DNA of 35,246 nucleotides from NCBI GenBank assembly GCA_017475925.1, contig JAFVER010000096.1, positions 1 to 35,246 of the forward strand, read 5' to 3'. The stretch's first letter is position 1; the number at the start of each line of letters is the position of its first letter. Made by a program: the position numbers and the translations under genes. The notes below the pieces were generated by a model. That model did not search any database. It was not told the origin of the DNA and saw only the letters and a list, made by a program, of their open reading frames with translations. Shown here piece after piece: positions 1-7,804 of this stretch. This DNA is from Anaerovibrio sp. Its GTDB lineage: Bacteria; Bacillota; Negativicutes; Selenomonadales; Selenomonadaceae.

Positions 1-122
1 AAATGGGCAAGTCGTGCCCGACAGTGCCAGTCGTCATAACCGTTTTCAAACAGCTTTTCTGGAGGATTGGCACTGGTGGAGAGAACTAAATCAATTAATT
101 GGGAAAATTCTTCTGTATTCAT
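1..122 (-). CDS. Partial hypothetical protein (N-terminal 40 residues)
   Basis: An open frame on the minus strand starts at ATG 122-120 and runs off the left edge. It is preceded by an AAAGGAGT ribosome-binding site 6 nt before the ATG. The visible protein begins MNTEEFSQLIDLVLSTSANP and has a Trp-His-Cys stretch near residue 32. No signal peptide, membrane segment or recognisable motif is visible. It lies 87 bp downstream of the P-type-ATPase-like gene on the same strand and could be co-transcribed with it. I do not recognise the family; the start is well supported, the function is unknown. Confidence 0.6.
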   Translation of the reverse strand, partial: MNTEEFSQLIDLVLSTSANPPEKLFENGYDDWHCRARLAH

Positions 123-209
123 TAAATATGACTCCTTTATGGAAAAGTAAATATGGGCGTTTACATCCACCCTAAAGAGGAGGGCGCCTTGGCACCCGTC
201 AGCGCAGGG

Positions 210-1340
210 TTAATATTTATATGTCAGCTGGTTGGCTATTATACTTACCAGAGCAATGGTTCCAGTCAATATTGGTAATACCGGTGCAAAGAACGGCATG
301 GCTGGCTCCGCCACCAGATAGCTGGTAACGGCTCCCAGCAGTAGGTTGGAAAGTACAGTGATAATAAGGCCGGTTTTTCGTTTTCCGTAGGTATATCTTG
401 CTATATCCACTGCTGACAATATATTGCCAAAATCAACACTGTCAATATAAACATCGCTTTCCTCCTTCAGAGCCTCATCTGAAGTACTTAAGGTAAAGCT
501 TATATCGGCATATTGCATGAGTACTGCTGAATTTTTTGTGGTTCCGATGGCACCAATCAGGCTGTTCTTGGTTTTTAATACCATGAATTCCTTTGTCTTT
601 TCCATGGCGTTAAGCTCAGGGCGAACCACCGTGATGCCAGTCTGTTTGGCCAGGTTTCGGGCAGTGCTCCGTACAGTGCTGGTTAATATGGAGGTTGAAA
701 TGCCAAATTCCTGTAATGCCCGCACAGCCCCCGGTGCAGTATCCCGTACCCGGTCACTGAATACAATGAAGCCGCGGCAGAAATTTCCTATGCTTACAAA
801 GGAAATGAAATTTCCCTTTGAAGCCAGCTGATCGGCTCTGGTAAGAATTTCTGCCGGAATATTAACATCGTGCTCCTGTAAAAAAGCTGCCGTACCTACC
901 CGTATTTCCTGATGATTAATAAGTGCCTCTACCCCTTTTCCAGGGACAGCATTTACGGCCGCTGCTTCAAGCAGGGCTATATCCTTGTCTTCCACCCATT
1001 CTATTATAGCCTCTGCCAATGGATGCTTTATTCCTGCCTCGGCACTGGCTGTGATGGTCATAAGCTTTGATGGCGTTATCCCTACAGGAATAATATCTGT
1101 TACCAGTGGAACTCCCCTTGTAATGGAACCGGACAGGCTGAGAACGAGTTGCCCCATAAGGTTAAGTAGCGGAATCACCCGTCGGTTTTTTAGGTGAATT
1201 TTACATTTCCTCATCACTCTCATGGCCTGCCATGGCAGCAGATATTTAATAAGCAGTATGGCACTAAGGTTTATTATAATAAAAATGGCAGCTATCATAC
1301 CATAAAGCATAAGTCTGTTTTCAATAAGTAAACTATACAT
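210..1340 (-). CDS. P-type (P1B-like) ATPase homologue lacking the catalytic aspartates
   Basis: The 376-aa protein matches the C-terminal half of a heavy-metal P1B ATPase: one membrane helix (about 14-36), a P/N-domain region (about 65-300) and two C-terminal helices (about 322-345 and 350-371). The family's N-domain HP motif is present (GIKHPLAEAI, H106-P107), as is the GKGVEA nucleotide-site segment (134-139). The phosphorylation motif DKTGTLT is replaced by SLSGSIT (68-74, Asp to Ser), TGD by TST (220-222), and GDGxND by GTTKNS (266-271). The actuator domain, the other transmembrane helices and a CPC motif are absent. The frame is intact, so this is more likely a pseudoenzyme than a decayed gene; pumping is not expected. 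It starts at ATG 1340 behind a good promoter and precedes the partial gene at the left edge. A regulatory or scaffolding role is speculation. Confidence 0.8.
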   Translation of the reverse strand: MYSLLIENRLMLYGMIAAIFIIINLSAILLIKYLLPWQAMRVMRKCKIHLKNRRVIPLLNLMGQLVLSLSGSITRGVPLVTDIIPVGITPSKLMTITASAEAGIKHPLAEAIIEWVEDKDIALLEAAAVNAVPGKGVEALINHQEIRVGTAAFLQEHDVNIPAEILTRADQLASKGNFISFVSIGNFCRGFIVFSDRVRDTAPGAVRALQEFGISTSILTSTVRSTARNLAKQTGITVVRPELNAMEKTKEFMVLKTKNSLIGAIGTTKNSAVLMQYADISFTLSTSDEALKEESDVYIDSVDFGNILSAVDIARYTYGKRKTGLIITVLSNLLLGAVTSYLVAEPAMPFFAPVLPILTGTIALVSIIANQLTYKY

Positions 1341-1365
1341 ATATACACCAGCTTCCTACTCAATA

Positions 1366-1394
1366 ATTATCAAGGGATAAAAAGCAAAAGTCAA
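1366..1394 (-). promoter_or_regulatory. Sigma-A-type promoter of the P-type-ATPase-like gene
   Basis: On the minus strand the -35 box TTGACT (1394-1389) and the -10 box GATAAT (1371-1366) are separated by exactly 17 bp. The -10 ends 26 nt before the ATG at 1340, leaving a short leader with a GGAAG ribosome site. Both boxes are close to consensus; the assignment is by pattern only. Confidence 0.6.
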
Positions 1395-1490
1395 TAGCTG
1401 TAAACAGTATATTATTTAATAGGTGATTCCATAATATATTTCAGTATTATCCGAAGTGTATTTTATTATTATTGGCCTCGTTCTTAATAC

Positions 1491-1519
1491 TTGAAGAAAA
1501 ACTCAAAAGCTGATAAAAT
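1491..1519 (+). promoter_or_regulatory. Sigma-A-type promoter upstream of ispE
   Basis: TTGAAG (1491-1496), a 17-bp spacer and TAAAAT (1514-1519) form a near-consensus promoter about 50 bp before the TTG start of ispE. It is divergent from the promoter at 1366-1394, so the 227-bp gap 1341-1567 is accounted for by two back-to-back promoters and leaders. Confidence 0.6.
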
Positions 1520-1567
1520 CTAACGGGCAATATTAATGTGTAATAAGTTTTGAAGGAGTCCTGAAAG

Positions 1568-2434
1568 TTGATTTCCGTTGATGCCAATGCAAAAATCAAT
1601 CTAACCCTTGATATATTGGGAAAGCGTGATGATGGTTACCATGAAGTGTCCATGGTAATGCAGGAGATTAGTCTTCATGATACGCTGCATTTGGAAGAAA
1701 TTCCTGCTGGTATTGAGCTGGAGATAAGTGGTTCAGATTTGCCGGCAGATGAGTCAAATCTTTGCTATCGGGCGGCCAGGCTTGTGAAGGATACCTGTAA
1801 TCTGAAGGCTGGGGTGAGGATAAGACTAGAGAAGCGTATTCCGGTGGCTGCTGGGCTGGCTGGTGGGTCAACTGACGCAGCGGCAGTATTTAAGGGAATG
1901 AATGACCTCTTTTCCTTAAATATTACTGAGGAAAAGCTTTGTGACCTTGGAGCGGAGCTTGGCTCTGATATACCCTTTTGTATACTGGGTGGTACCATGT
2001 TGGCTACCGGTCGGGGAGAGCTTTTAAAAAGACTGCCGGATTTTGCCGGAGTGAATGTTGTTTTGGCTAAACCAAGGGTGGGCGTTTCTACTGCCTGGGC
2101 CTATAAAACCTATGATGCAGGCTATACAGGCAGACATCCGGATAACGAAGCCATGATAAAGGCTATAGAACAAGGTGATGTTTCAGGCGTAAGTAATTTG
2201 TTGTGTAATGTGCTGGAAGGTGTTACTATAAAGGAGCATGTCATAATTAACACCTACAAGCAGGTCATGCTAAAGGCAGGTGCTTTGTGCAGTATGATGT
2301 CAGGCAGTGGTCCCACGGTGTTTAGCATAGCACCTGATGAAACTGTGGCAGAGGCCGTTGCTGCTCAGATTAAGGGAATAGATGCTGGAGCTGCTGTTTT
2401 TACAGCAAAAACTGTTGGAAGAAATAGAGGTTAA
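1568..2434 (+). CDS. ispE: 4-diphosphocytidyl-2-C-methyl-D-erythritol kinase
   Basis: IspE phosphorylates CDP-methylerythritol with ATP in the non-mevalonate isoprenoid pathway, in the cytoplasm. The 288-aa length is typical. The N-terminus carries the family signature ANAKINLTLDILGKRDDGYH and the GHMP-kinase ATP loop PVAAGLAGGSTDAAA lies near residues 91-105; a GSGPT motif near the C-terminus is the third GHMP motif. Translation starts at TTG 1568, supported by AAGGAGTC just upstream and by the natural N-terminus. It is the first gene of a compact operon and is followed after 2 bp by a GntR regulator. The pathway also supplies precursors for the polyprenyl synthase at 24450. Confidence 0.95.
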   Translation: MISVDANAKINLTLDILGKRDDGYHEVSMVMQEISLHDTLHLEEIPAGIELEISGSDLPADESNLCYRAARLVKDTCNLKAGVRIRLEKRIPVAAGLAGGSTDAAAVFKGMNDLFSLNITEEKLCDLGAELGSDIPFCILGGTMLATGRGELLKRLPDFAGVNVVLAKPRVGVSTAWAYKTYDAGYTGRHPDNEAMIKAIEQGDVSGVSNLLCNVLEGVTIKEHVIINTYKQVMLKAGALCSMMSGSGPTVFSIAPDETVAEAVAAQIKGIDAGAAVFTAKTVGRNRG

Positions 2435-2436
2435 GG

Positions 2437-3141
2437 ATGGAAGGCAAGTTATCACCTATTAAAGTAGACAGTTATCAGCCACTACGTGAGGTGGTTTGTG
2501 AAACCCTGCGGGAAGCAATCCGCAAGGGTACCCTCAAACCAGGTGAGCGGCTTATGGAAATTCAGCTGGCTGAGGAGCTGGGCGTCAGTCGTACTCCAGT
2601 GCGGGAAGCCATAAGAAAGCTGGAGCTGGAGGGGTATGTTATAATGATGCCCCGGCGTGGAACCTATGTTGCCAACCTATCCATCAGAGATGTAAACGAG
2701 GTTTTTGAAATTCGGACCTCGCTGGATTCACTGGCAAGCGGCTTGGCAGCTGAACGCATAACTGATGAAGAATTGGAACGGCTTCAGCGGCTGTTGGTTG
2801 CTATTGGTGAATACATTGAGGCAAATGATATGGATAAGATTGTGGAAACCGATACAGAGTTCCATGATTTGCTGTATCAGGCCAGCCGTAATTCCAGATT
2901 GGTTGGTATTATATTTAATTTGCGGGAGCAGCTTACCAGGTTTCGTTCTACTTCCATGTCTTTTCCGGGACGTCTGAAAGCAACGCTGGAGGAGCATCGG
3001 CGGATAGTTGAGGCTATTGCTCAGGGAAATGTGGCTGAGGCCCAGGCTGCAGCTGAGTATCATATGGAAAAGTCGGAACAGACATTGCTGCAAAGCATGG
3101 AAGAGCTAAAGAAAAAACAGGAAAATGATAAAGATGTGTGA
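2437..3141 (+). CDS. GntR-family transcriptional regulator, FadR/FCD subfamily
   Basis: This 234-aa protein has an N-terminal winged helix-turn-helix (about 12-78, with VSRTPVREAIRKLELEGYV as recognition helix and start of the wing). An all-helical FCD effector domain follows (about 88-215). FCD-type metal or ligand residues are visible as TEFHDLLYQ, EEHRRIVEAI and AEYHMEKSE. FCD regulators usually sense a small carboxylate or similar metabolite. The gene sits 2 bp after ispE and 29 bp before glmU, so it is embedded in an isoprenoid/cell-wall precursor operon. The ligand and targets cannot be told from sequence; autoregulation of the operon is plausible. Confidence 0.9.
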   Translation: MEGKLSPIKVDSYQPLREVVCETLREAIRKGTLKPGERLMEIQLAEELGVSRTPVREAIRKLELEGYVIMMPRRGTYVANLSIRDVNEVFEIRTSLDSLASGLAAERITDEELERLQRLLVAIGEYIEANDMDKIVETDTEFHDLLYQASRNSRLVGIIFNLREQLTRFRSTSMSFPGRLKATLEEHRRIVEAIAQGNVAEAQAAAEYHMEKSEQTLLQSMEELKKKQENDKDV

Positions 3142-3170
3142 TTTATATCCGTAAAATGGAGGCAGATTGA

Positions 3171-4538
3171 ATGCTGGATTTAGTTACAGTAATATTAGCG
3201 GCAGGTAAGGGCACCAGAATGAAGTCCAAACTGCCAAAGGTTTTGCATAAGGTGGCCGGTAAGTCCATGCTGCAGCATGTTCTTGATGCAGCAAAGAAGG
3301 CAGGCGCAAAGCGCAACGTTGTGGTGGTAGGCTTTGGTGGTGAGCAGGTAAAAACGGCTATTGGAAATGAAGCTGAGTTCGTTGTACAGGAAGAACAGCT
3401 GGGGACTGGTCATGCAGTAAAGCAGGCTGCGCCATTGCTTGCCTCGGAAAACGGTACGGTTATGGTTTTATGCGGTGATACACCATTGGTAAATGCCGAT
3501 TTAATTACCAAACTTTATGAAGGCCATAAGTCGGCTGGAGCCAAGGCAACCGTGCTTACTGCGATGATGCCGGATGCCACGGGCTATGGGCGGATTATCC
3601 GCACTGCGGCTGGAGATGTGGCCAGAATTGTGGAGCAAAAGGATGCCAATGAAGAGGAGCTTAAGGTAAAGGAAGTAAATTCTGGTATCTACTGCTTTGA
3701 GGCCAGAGATTTGTTTGCTGCCCTGGAAAAGGTTGGCTGTGATAATGCCCAGGGAGAATATTATCTTCCTGATGTATTAGCAATCCTTCGGGAGCAGGGG
3801 GAAAAAATATGGGCAGTTGCAACTGATGATTATGAGTCTACATTGGGGATTAATTCGCGTGTGCAGTTGGCTGGGGCAGAAAAGATTTTGCGGCATCGCA
3901 AAAATATTGAATTAATGGATAACGGCGTTACCCTAATGGACCCGGATAGTACCTTTGTGGATGCTGATGTTGAGGTAGGTCCTGACACGGTGCTTTATCC
4001 TTATACCTGGCTGGAGGGAAAGACGGTTATTGGCTCTGACTGTGAAATCGGCCCTAATTGTCGCTTTACAAATGTGAGTATTGGCAATAATGTGACAGCG
4101 CAGTTTGCCTATGGTCATGACTGTGTTGTTGATGATGGGGTGGATTTCGGGCCATATGTTCATCTGCGGCCGAATACCCACCTTGGGAAAAATGTTCATA
4201 TTGGCAATTTCGTTGAAGTAAAAAATTCAAATATTGGGGAGGGCACCAAGCTGCCACACCTTCAATATATAGGTGATTCTGATGTAGGAAGTCATGTGAA
4301 CTGTGGCTGTGGCACAGTTACTGCCAATTACGATGGCAAGAGCAAGTTTAGGACAACAATCGGCGATGACGCCTTTGTTGGCTGTCACACTACCTTGGTT
4401 GCACCTGTTACAGTTGGTGAGGGAGCCTATATTGGGGCTGGCTCGGTTATTACCAAGGATATTCCAGCCAAAGATTTGGCTATTGGCAGGGCTCATCAGA
4501 AGAATATTTCTGGTTGGGCTGATAAGCGAAAAAATTAA
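3171..4538 (+). CDS. glmU: Bifunctional UDP-GlcNAc pyrophosphorylase / glucosamine-1-phosphate acetyltransferase
   Basis: GlmU makes UDP-N-acetylglucosamine for peptidoglycan and, in a diderm, lipopolysaccharide. The 455-aa protein has the N-terminal nucleotidyltransferase signature LAAGKGTRMKSKLPKVLHK (about 9-27) and a C-terminal left-handed beta-helix of hexapeptide repeats from about residue 250. The acetyltransferase segment TANYDGKSKFRTTIGDDAFV lies near residues 384-403. Length and domain order match the family. The ATG follows a GGAGG ribosome site. A 93-bp gap separates it from prs, and the two may be co-transcribed. Confidence 0.97.
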   Translation: MLDLVTVILAAGKGTRMKSKLPKVLHKVAGKSMLQHVLDAAKKAGAKRNVVVVGFGGEQVKTAIGNEAEFVVQEEQLGTGHAVKQAAPLLASENGTVMVLCGDTPLVNADLITKLYEGHKSAGAKATVLTAMMPDATGYGRIIRTAAGDVARIVEQKDANEEELKVKEVNSGIYCFEARDLFAALEKVGCDNAQGEYYLPDVLAILREQGEKIWAVATDDYESTLGINSRVQLAGAEKILRHRKNIELMDNGVTLMDPDSTFVDADVEVGPDTVLYPYTWLEGKTVIGSDCEIGPNCRFTNVSIGNNVTAQFAYGHDCVVDDGVDFGPYVHLRPNTHLGKNVHIGNFVEVKNSNIGEGTKLPHLQYIGDSDVGSHVNCGCGTVTANYDGKSKFRTTIGDDAFVGCHTTLVAPVTVGEGAYIGAGSVITKDIPAKDLAIGRAHQKNISGWADKRKN

Positions 4539-4631
4539 AGTGGTATTTTCAGTGGTTTACTGATAATATATAAGAGGATTTTTTCCCGTTACGTAATTGT
4601 TTTTATATGAATTTGGAGGCCTTAAAACAAA

Positions 4632-5582
4632 ATGTCACAATCTGCAAAGAGTAACATGCGTCTTTTAGCTGGTAATGCAAATCCTGGGCTGGCTAAGGAA
4701 ATTGCCGAGCATCTAGGCATAGAGCTTATAGCGGCTCAGGTGGGTCATTTCAACAATGGCGAAATTCAGGTTATGATCAGCGAAAGCATTCGTGGAAAGG
4801 ATATTTTTATTATCCAGCCTACATGCCAGCCAGTTAACGAGAACCTTATGGAGCTCTTAATAATGACTGATGCCTGCAAACGGGCGTCTGCTCATAGTGT
4901 TACAGCTGTGGTGCCTTATTATGCGTATGCCCGTCAGGATCGTAAAACCCGTGGCCGTGAACCAATATCGGCAAAGCTGGTAGCCAATCTCATGCATACC
5001 GCTGGAATGGACCGGGTGGTAACTGTTGACCTGCACGCTGGACAGATTCAGGGATTTTTTGATATTCCGGTGGATCATTTGGCGGCAGCTCCGGCTATGG
5101 CTGAATATTTTAAGGAGCAGAAGCTGGAAAATGTGGTTGTTGTATCTCCTGATCTTGGTGGTGTAACCCGTGCCCGCAAAATGGCTGACCTTTTGGATTC
5201 GGGCATTGCCATTGTGGAAAAGCGTCGTCCTCGACCAGGCTGTGCGGAGGTTATGAATCTCATTGGTGAAGTAAAGGGAAAAACCTGTATTATGATAGAT
5301 GATATGGTAGATACAGCCGGTTCCCTGTGCGAAGGTGCCAAGGCATTGAAGCGGATGGGGGCCAAGGAGGTATATGCCTGCTGTACTCATGGGATTTTGA
5401 CTGACCCGGCGGTTCAGCGGATTAATGATTCGGCAATAAAAAAGCTGATTATAACAAATACCATTCCATTGCCTCCAGATAAGAAATCAAACAAGATTGT
5501 CTGCATTTCTTTGGCACCAATGTTGGCAGAGTTTATTGATTGTATTTATAACAATGGTTCAGTAAGTAAGCTTTTTAAATAA
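4632..5582 (+). CDS. prs: Ribose-phosphate pyrophosphokinase (PRPP synthetase)
   Basis: Prs converts ribose-5-phosphate and ATP to PRPP for nucleotide, histidine, tryptophan and NAD synthesis. The 316-aa class I enzyme shows VGHFNNGEIQV (36-46), the ATP-site segment YYAYARQDRKTRGREPISAK, the flexible-loop/metal region TVDLHAGQIQGFFDIPVDHL and the PRPP-binding loop MIDDMVDTAGS (about 218-228). A GGAGG site precedes the ATG. The gene order glmU-prs is common in Firmicutes. A weak hairpin follows at 5597-5619. Confidence 0.97.
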   Translation: MSQSAKSNMRLLAGNANPGLAKEIAEHLGIELIAAQVGHFNNGEIQVMISESIRGKDIFIIQPTCQPVNENLMELLIMTDACKRASAHSVTAVVPYYAYARQDRKTRGREPISAKLVANLMHTAGMDRVVTVDLHAGQIQGFFDIPVDHLAAAPAMAEYFKEQKLENVVVVSPDLGGVTRARKMADLLDSGIAIVEKRRPRPGCAEVMNLIGEVKGKTCIMIDDMVDTAGSLCEGAKALKRMGAKEVYACCTHGILTDPAVQRINDSAIKKLIITNTIPLPPDKKSNKIVCISLAPMLAEFIDCIYNNGSVSKLFK

Positions 5583-5596
5583 TAATTGATAGTTGT

Positions 5597-5619
5597 GGGA
5601 CTGTGAAAGCAGTCCCTTT
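5597..5619 (+). terminator. Short hairpin after prs, possible weak terminator
   Basis: GGGACTG (5597-5603), a 6-nt loop and CAGTCCC (5610-5616) form a perfect 7-bp stem followed by only TTTG. The poor T-tract suggests partial termination or attenuation between prs and the aminotransferase. Confidence 0.4.
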
Positions 5620-5639
5620 GCTGTATTAGGGGTGAAGAA

Positions 5640-6821
5640 ATGAAATTTGCAAAGAGAATGGACCAATTTGGTGAAGGGGTGTTTTCACGGTTGGCAGAAA
5701 TGCGGAAAGAGCGCACAGCTGCGGGAAAAAGGGTAATTGATCTCAGCATTGGTGCGCCGAATATTCCTCCTGCTAAGCGAATTATGGAGGCCATGGCTAA
5801 GGCTGTGATGGACCCTGGGAATTATGTATATGCCATATCTGATACCAGGGCTATGTTAAAGGCTGTGGCTGACTGGTATAAACGTCGCTACTCTGTAGAG
5901 CTTGATGAAAATACAGAAATCTGCTCATTGATTGGCTCCCAGGATGGCCTGGCCCATATTGCCCTGTCTATTCTTGACCCTGGTGATGTCATGATGGTGC
6001 CGGATCCATGCTACCCAATTTTTGCTGATGGGCCGAAACTGGCTGGGGCAGAGCTTTATTATATGCCACAGAAAAGGGAGTATGACTACGTTATTCAGCT
6101 AAGGGATATTCCAGAGGAGGTTGCCAGACGGGCAAAGCTGATGCTGGTGTCTTACCCGAACAACCCAACAGCGGCAATGGCGCCATTGGATTTTTATAAG
6201 GAGCTCATTGAATTTGCAAAAAAATATAACATAATTGTTATCCATGACAATGCCTATAGTGAGCTGGTGTTTGATGGTGCGGCCTGGGGCAGCTTTCTGG
6301 AGCTTCCTGGGGCCAGGGATGTTGGTGTAGAATTTAATTCTCTGTCCAAGACCTACGGCTTGGCCGGGGCCCGCATAGGCTATTGCTTGGGTAATGCAAA
6401 TGTAGTTGGAATGCTAAAAACACTAAAATCAAATATAGATTATGGTATGTTCCTGCCGATACAGGCAGCCGCCATAGAGGCAATATCTGGTGACCAGTCC
6501 ATTGTGGCGGAAACCCGGGCAGCTTATGAAAGACGCCGTGATGTGCTGTGTGATGGACTTATTGCAGCTGGCTGGCCCATGGATAAGCCAAAGGGGACGA
6601 TGTTTGTCTGGGCACCAATTCCGGCAAAATATGCTACATCTGAGGAATTTGTAAAGGCTTTGATGGATAAGACCGGCGTTTTGGTAACTCCGGGCAGTGC
6701 CTTTGGGCCTTCTGGTGAAGGCTACGTTCGCATGGCTTTGGTACAGTCCGAGGAGGATATGCAGCAGGCTGTGGACGAGGTAAACAAGTCAGGTATTTTG
6801 AAGGATTTTTCTTCTAAGTGA
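5640..6821 (+). CDS. PLP-dependent class I/II aminotransferase (DapL/AlaT-like)
   Basis: A 393-aa fold-type I aminotransferase. Visible landmarks are DLSIGAPNIPPAKRIMEAM near the N-terminus, the cofactor-site stretch SYPNNPTAAM (Asn), the IHDNAYSELVFDG segment (Asp and Tyr) and the Schiff-base lysine in FNSLSKTYGLAGARIGY. A C-terminal substrate-carboxylate Arg is likely in GEGYVRMALVQ. The overall pattern resembles LL-diaminopimelate or alanine/aspartate aminotransferases, but the amino-acid substrate cannot be assigned. The ATG at 5640 follows GGGGTGAAGAA. It is probably part of the glmU-prs transcription unit if the weak hairpin allows read-through. Confidence 0.88.
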   Translation: MKFAKRMDQFGEGVFSRLAEMRKERTAAGKRVIDLSIGAPNIPPAKRIMEAMAKAVMDPGNYVYAISDTRAMLKAVADWYKRRYSVELDENTEICSLIGSQDGLAHIALSILDPGDVMMVPDPCYPIFADGPKLAGAELYYMPQKREYDYVIQLRDIPEEVARRAKLMLVSYPNNPTAAMAPLDFYKELIEFAKKYNIIVIHDNAYSELVFDGAAWGSFLELPGARDVGVEFNSLSKTYGLAGARIGYCLGNANVVGMLKTLKSNIDYGMFLPIQAAAIEAISGDQSIVAETRAAYERRRDVLCDGLIAAGWPMDKPKGTMFVWAPIPAKYATSEEFVKALMDKTGVLVTPGSAFGPSGEGYVRMALVQSEEDMQQAVDEVNKSGILKDFSSK

Positions 6822-6876
6822 CGAAAATCAGGCTATACTTCTAAATAATATCTTGAACATTCATTAAGGGGTATTT

Positions 6877-7179
6877 ATGGGTTCTGTAAAGTATGATTTG
6901 CCCAAAGACATAGAAGCGGATTTAGCTTTTATGGCAAAAAAATATAACATATCCAAAATTATTTTGTTTGGCTCACGGGCCCGCGGTGATAATACTGCTA
7001 AAAGTGATGTGGACATAGCGGTATATGGCTGTAAAGAGTTTACGAGGTTTTCAGCGGATGTGGAGGATAAGGTATGGACCTTATTGAAATTTGATATTGT
7101 AAACATGGACTATGCAATATCAGATGAACTGAAAAACGAAATTCAACGAGATGGGGTAACAATCTATGAAAAAATTTGA
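6877..7179 (+). CDS. mntA: MntA-type minimal nucleotidyltransferase, putative antitoxin
   Basis: The 100-aa protein is a minimal DNA polymerase-beta-like nucleotidyltransferase with the signature GSX10DXD: FGSRARGD begins at F31 and the metal-binding residues are D44 and D46 (SDVDIAV). In characterised MntA-HepT systems this protein adds AMP to the HEPN toxin and neutralises it. The start at ATG 6877 follows AAGGGG. The stop lies inside the next gene (14-bp overlap), the usual translational coupling of this pair. Function as a true antitoxin is inference from family and partner. Confidence 0.85.
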   Translation: MGSVKYDLPKDIEADLAFMAKKYNISKIILFGSRARGDNTAKSDVDIAVYGCKEFTRFSADVEDKVWTLLKFDIVNMDYAISDELKNEIQRDGVTIYEKI

Positions 7180-7570
7180 AAATTTTATCACCCACCTTCA
7201 TGTGTTGGAAAAGGCATCTGAGCAAGATTTAGAAAATGAATTTATCATCAGTGGTATAATAGATAAATTTTTTGTTCAATTTGAGCTTGGCTGGAAGCTG
7301 TTGAAGGAATTGTTAAAGTATGAAGGCAGAGCAGTGGGGATGTCAGGATCACCACGGGCGATTATCAAGGATGCGTACAGTATATATGATTTTTTGGATG
7401 CGGATGTTTGGTTGGAAATGCTGGATAATCGTAATGACCTGACTCATATTTATGACGGAGAAATGGCTAAAAAGCTGGTAAATATCATAATTAACAGATA
7501 TATACCTGAATTTCATAAAATGGAAAATAGCATAAATGCTACATACGGAAATGTTATTAAGGAGTTATGA
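7166..7570 (+). CDS. hepT: HepT-like HEPN protein (HI0074 family), putative toxin
   Basis: This 134-aa all-alpha protein belongs to the HI0074-type nucleotidyltransferase partner family. It carries the HEPN motif RX4HXY as RNDLTHIY (R89, H94, Y96) and the family segment FELGWKLLKELLKYEG. In studied HepT proteins this motif is the ribonuclease site and the Tyr is the AMP acceptor. It overlaps the upstream mntA-like gene by 14 bp. The pair is isolated between an aminotransferase and an antiporter gene, consistent with a mobile toxin-antitoxin cassette, although no transposase or flanking repeats are seen. Confidence 0.85.
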   Translation: MKKFENFITHLHVLEKASEQDLENEFIISGIIDKFFVQFELGWKLLKELLKYEGRAVGMSGSPRAIIKDAYSIYDFLDADVWLEMLDNRNDLTHIYDGEMAKKLVNIIINRYIPEFHKMENSINATYGNVIKEL

Positions 7571-7719
7571 AGTATCAAGGATGTCGTATTTGTATTCTTG
7601 CTTTATGTACGAACTCATTTAATCAACATGCCCTGGCTTCAAAGGCTTCTATATGTGAAAAGTTTAAGATTTCTATATAAAAATTATTATAGTACGTAGG
7701 CAAAATATGTATTTTTTGG

Positions 7720-7748
7720 TTGAGAAGAAATGTATTTTATATTACAAT
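7720..7748 (+). promoter_or_regulatory. Putative promoter of the NhaC-type antiporter gene
   Basis: TTGAGA (7720-7725), a 17-bp spacer and TACAAT (7743-7748) match sigma-A boxes at 5 of 6 positions each and lie 56 bp before the start codon. The rest of the 234-bp gap from 7571 is AT-rich and shows no hairpin or small gene. Confidence 0.5.
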
Positions 7749-7804
7749 AAACAGGTATTTATACGTCGATTTCAACTCAATATTAAAGGAAAGTAGGAAG
7801 TAAT

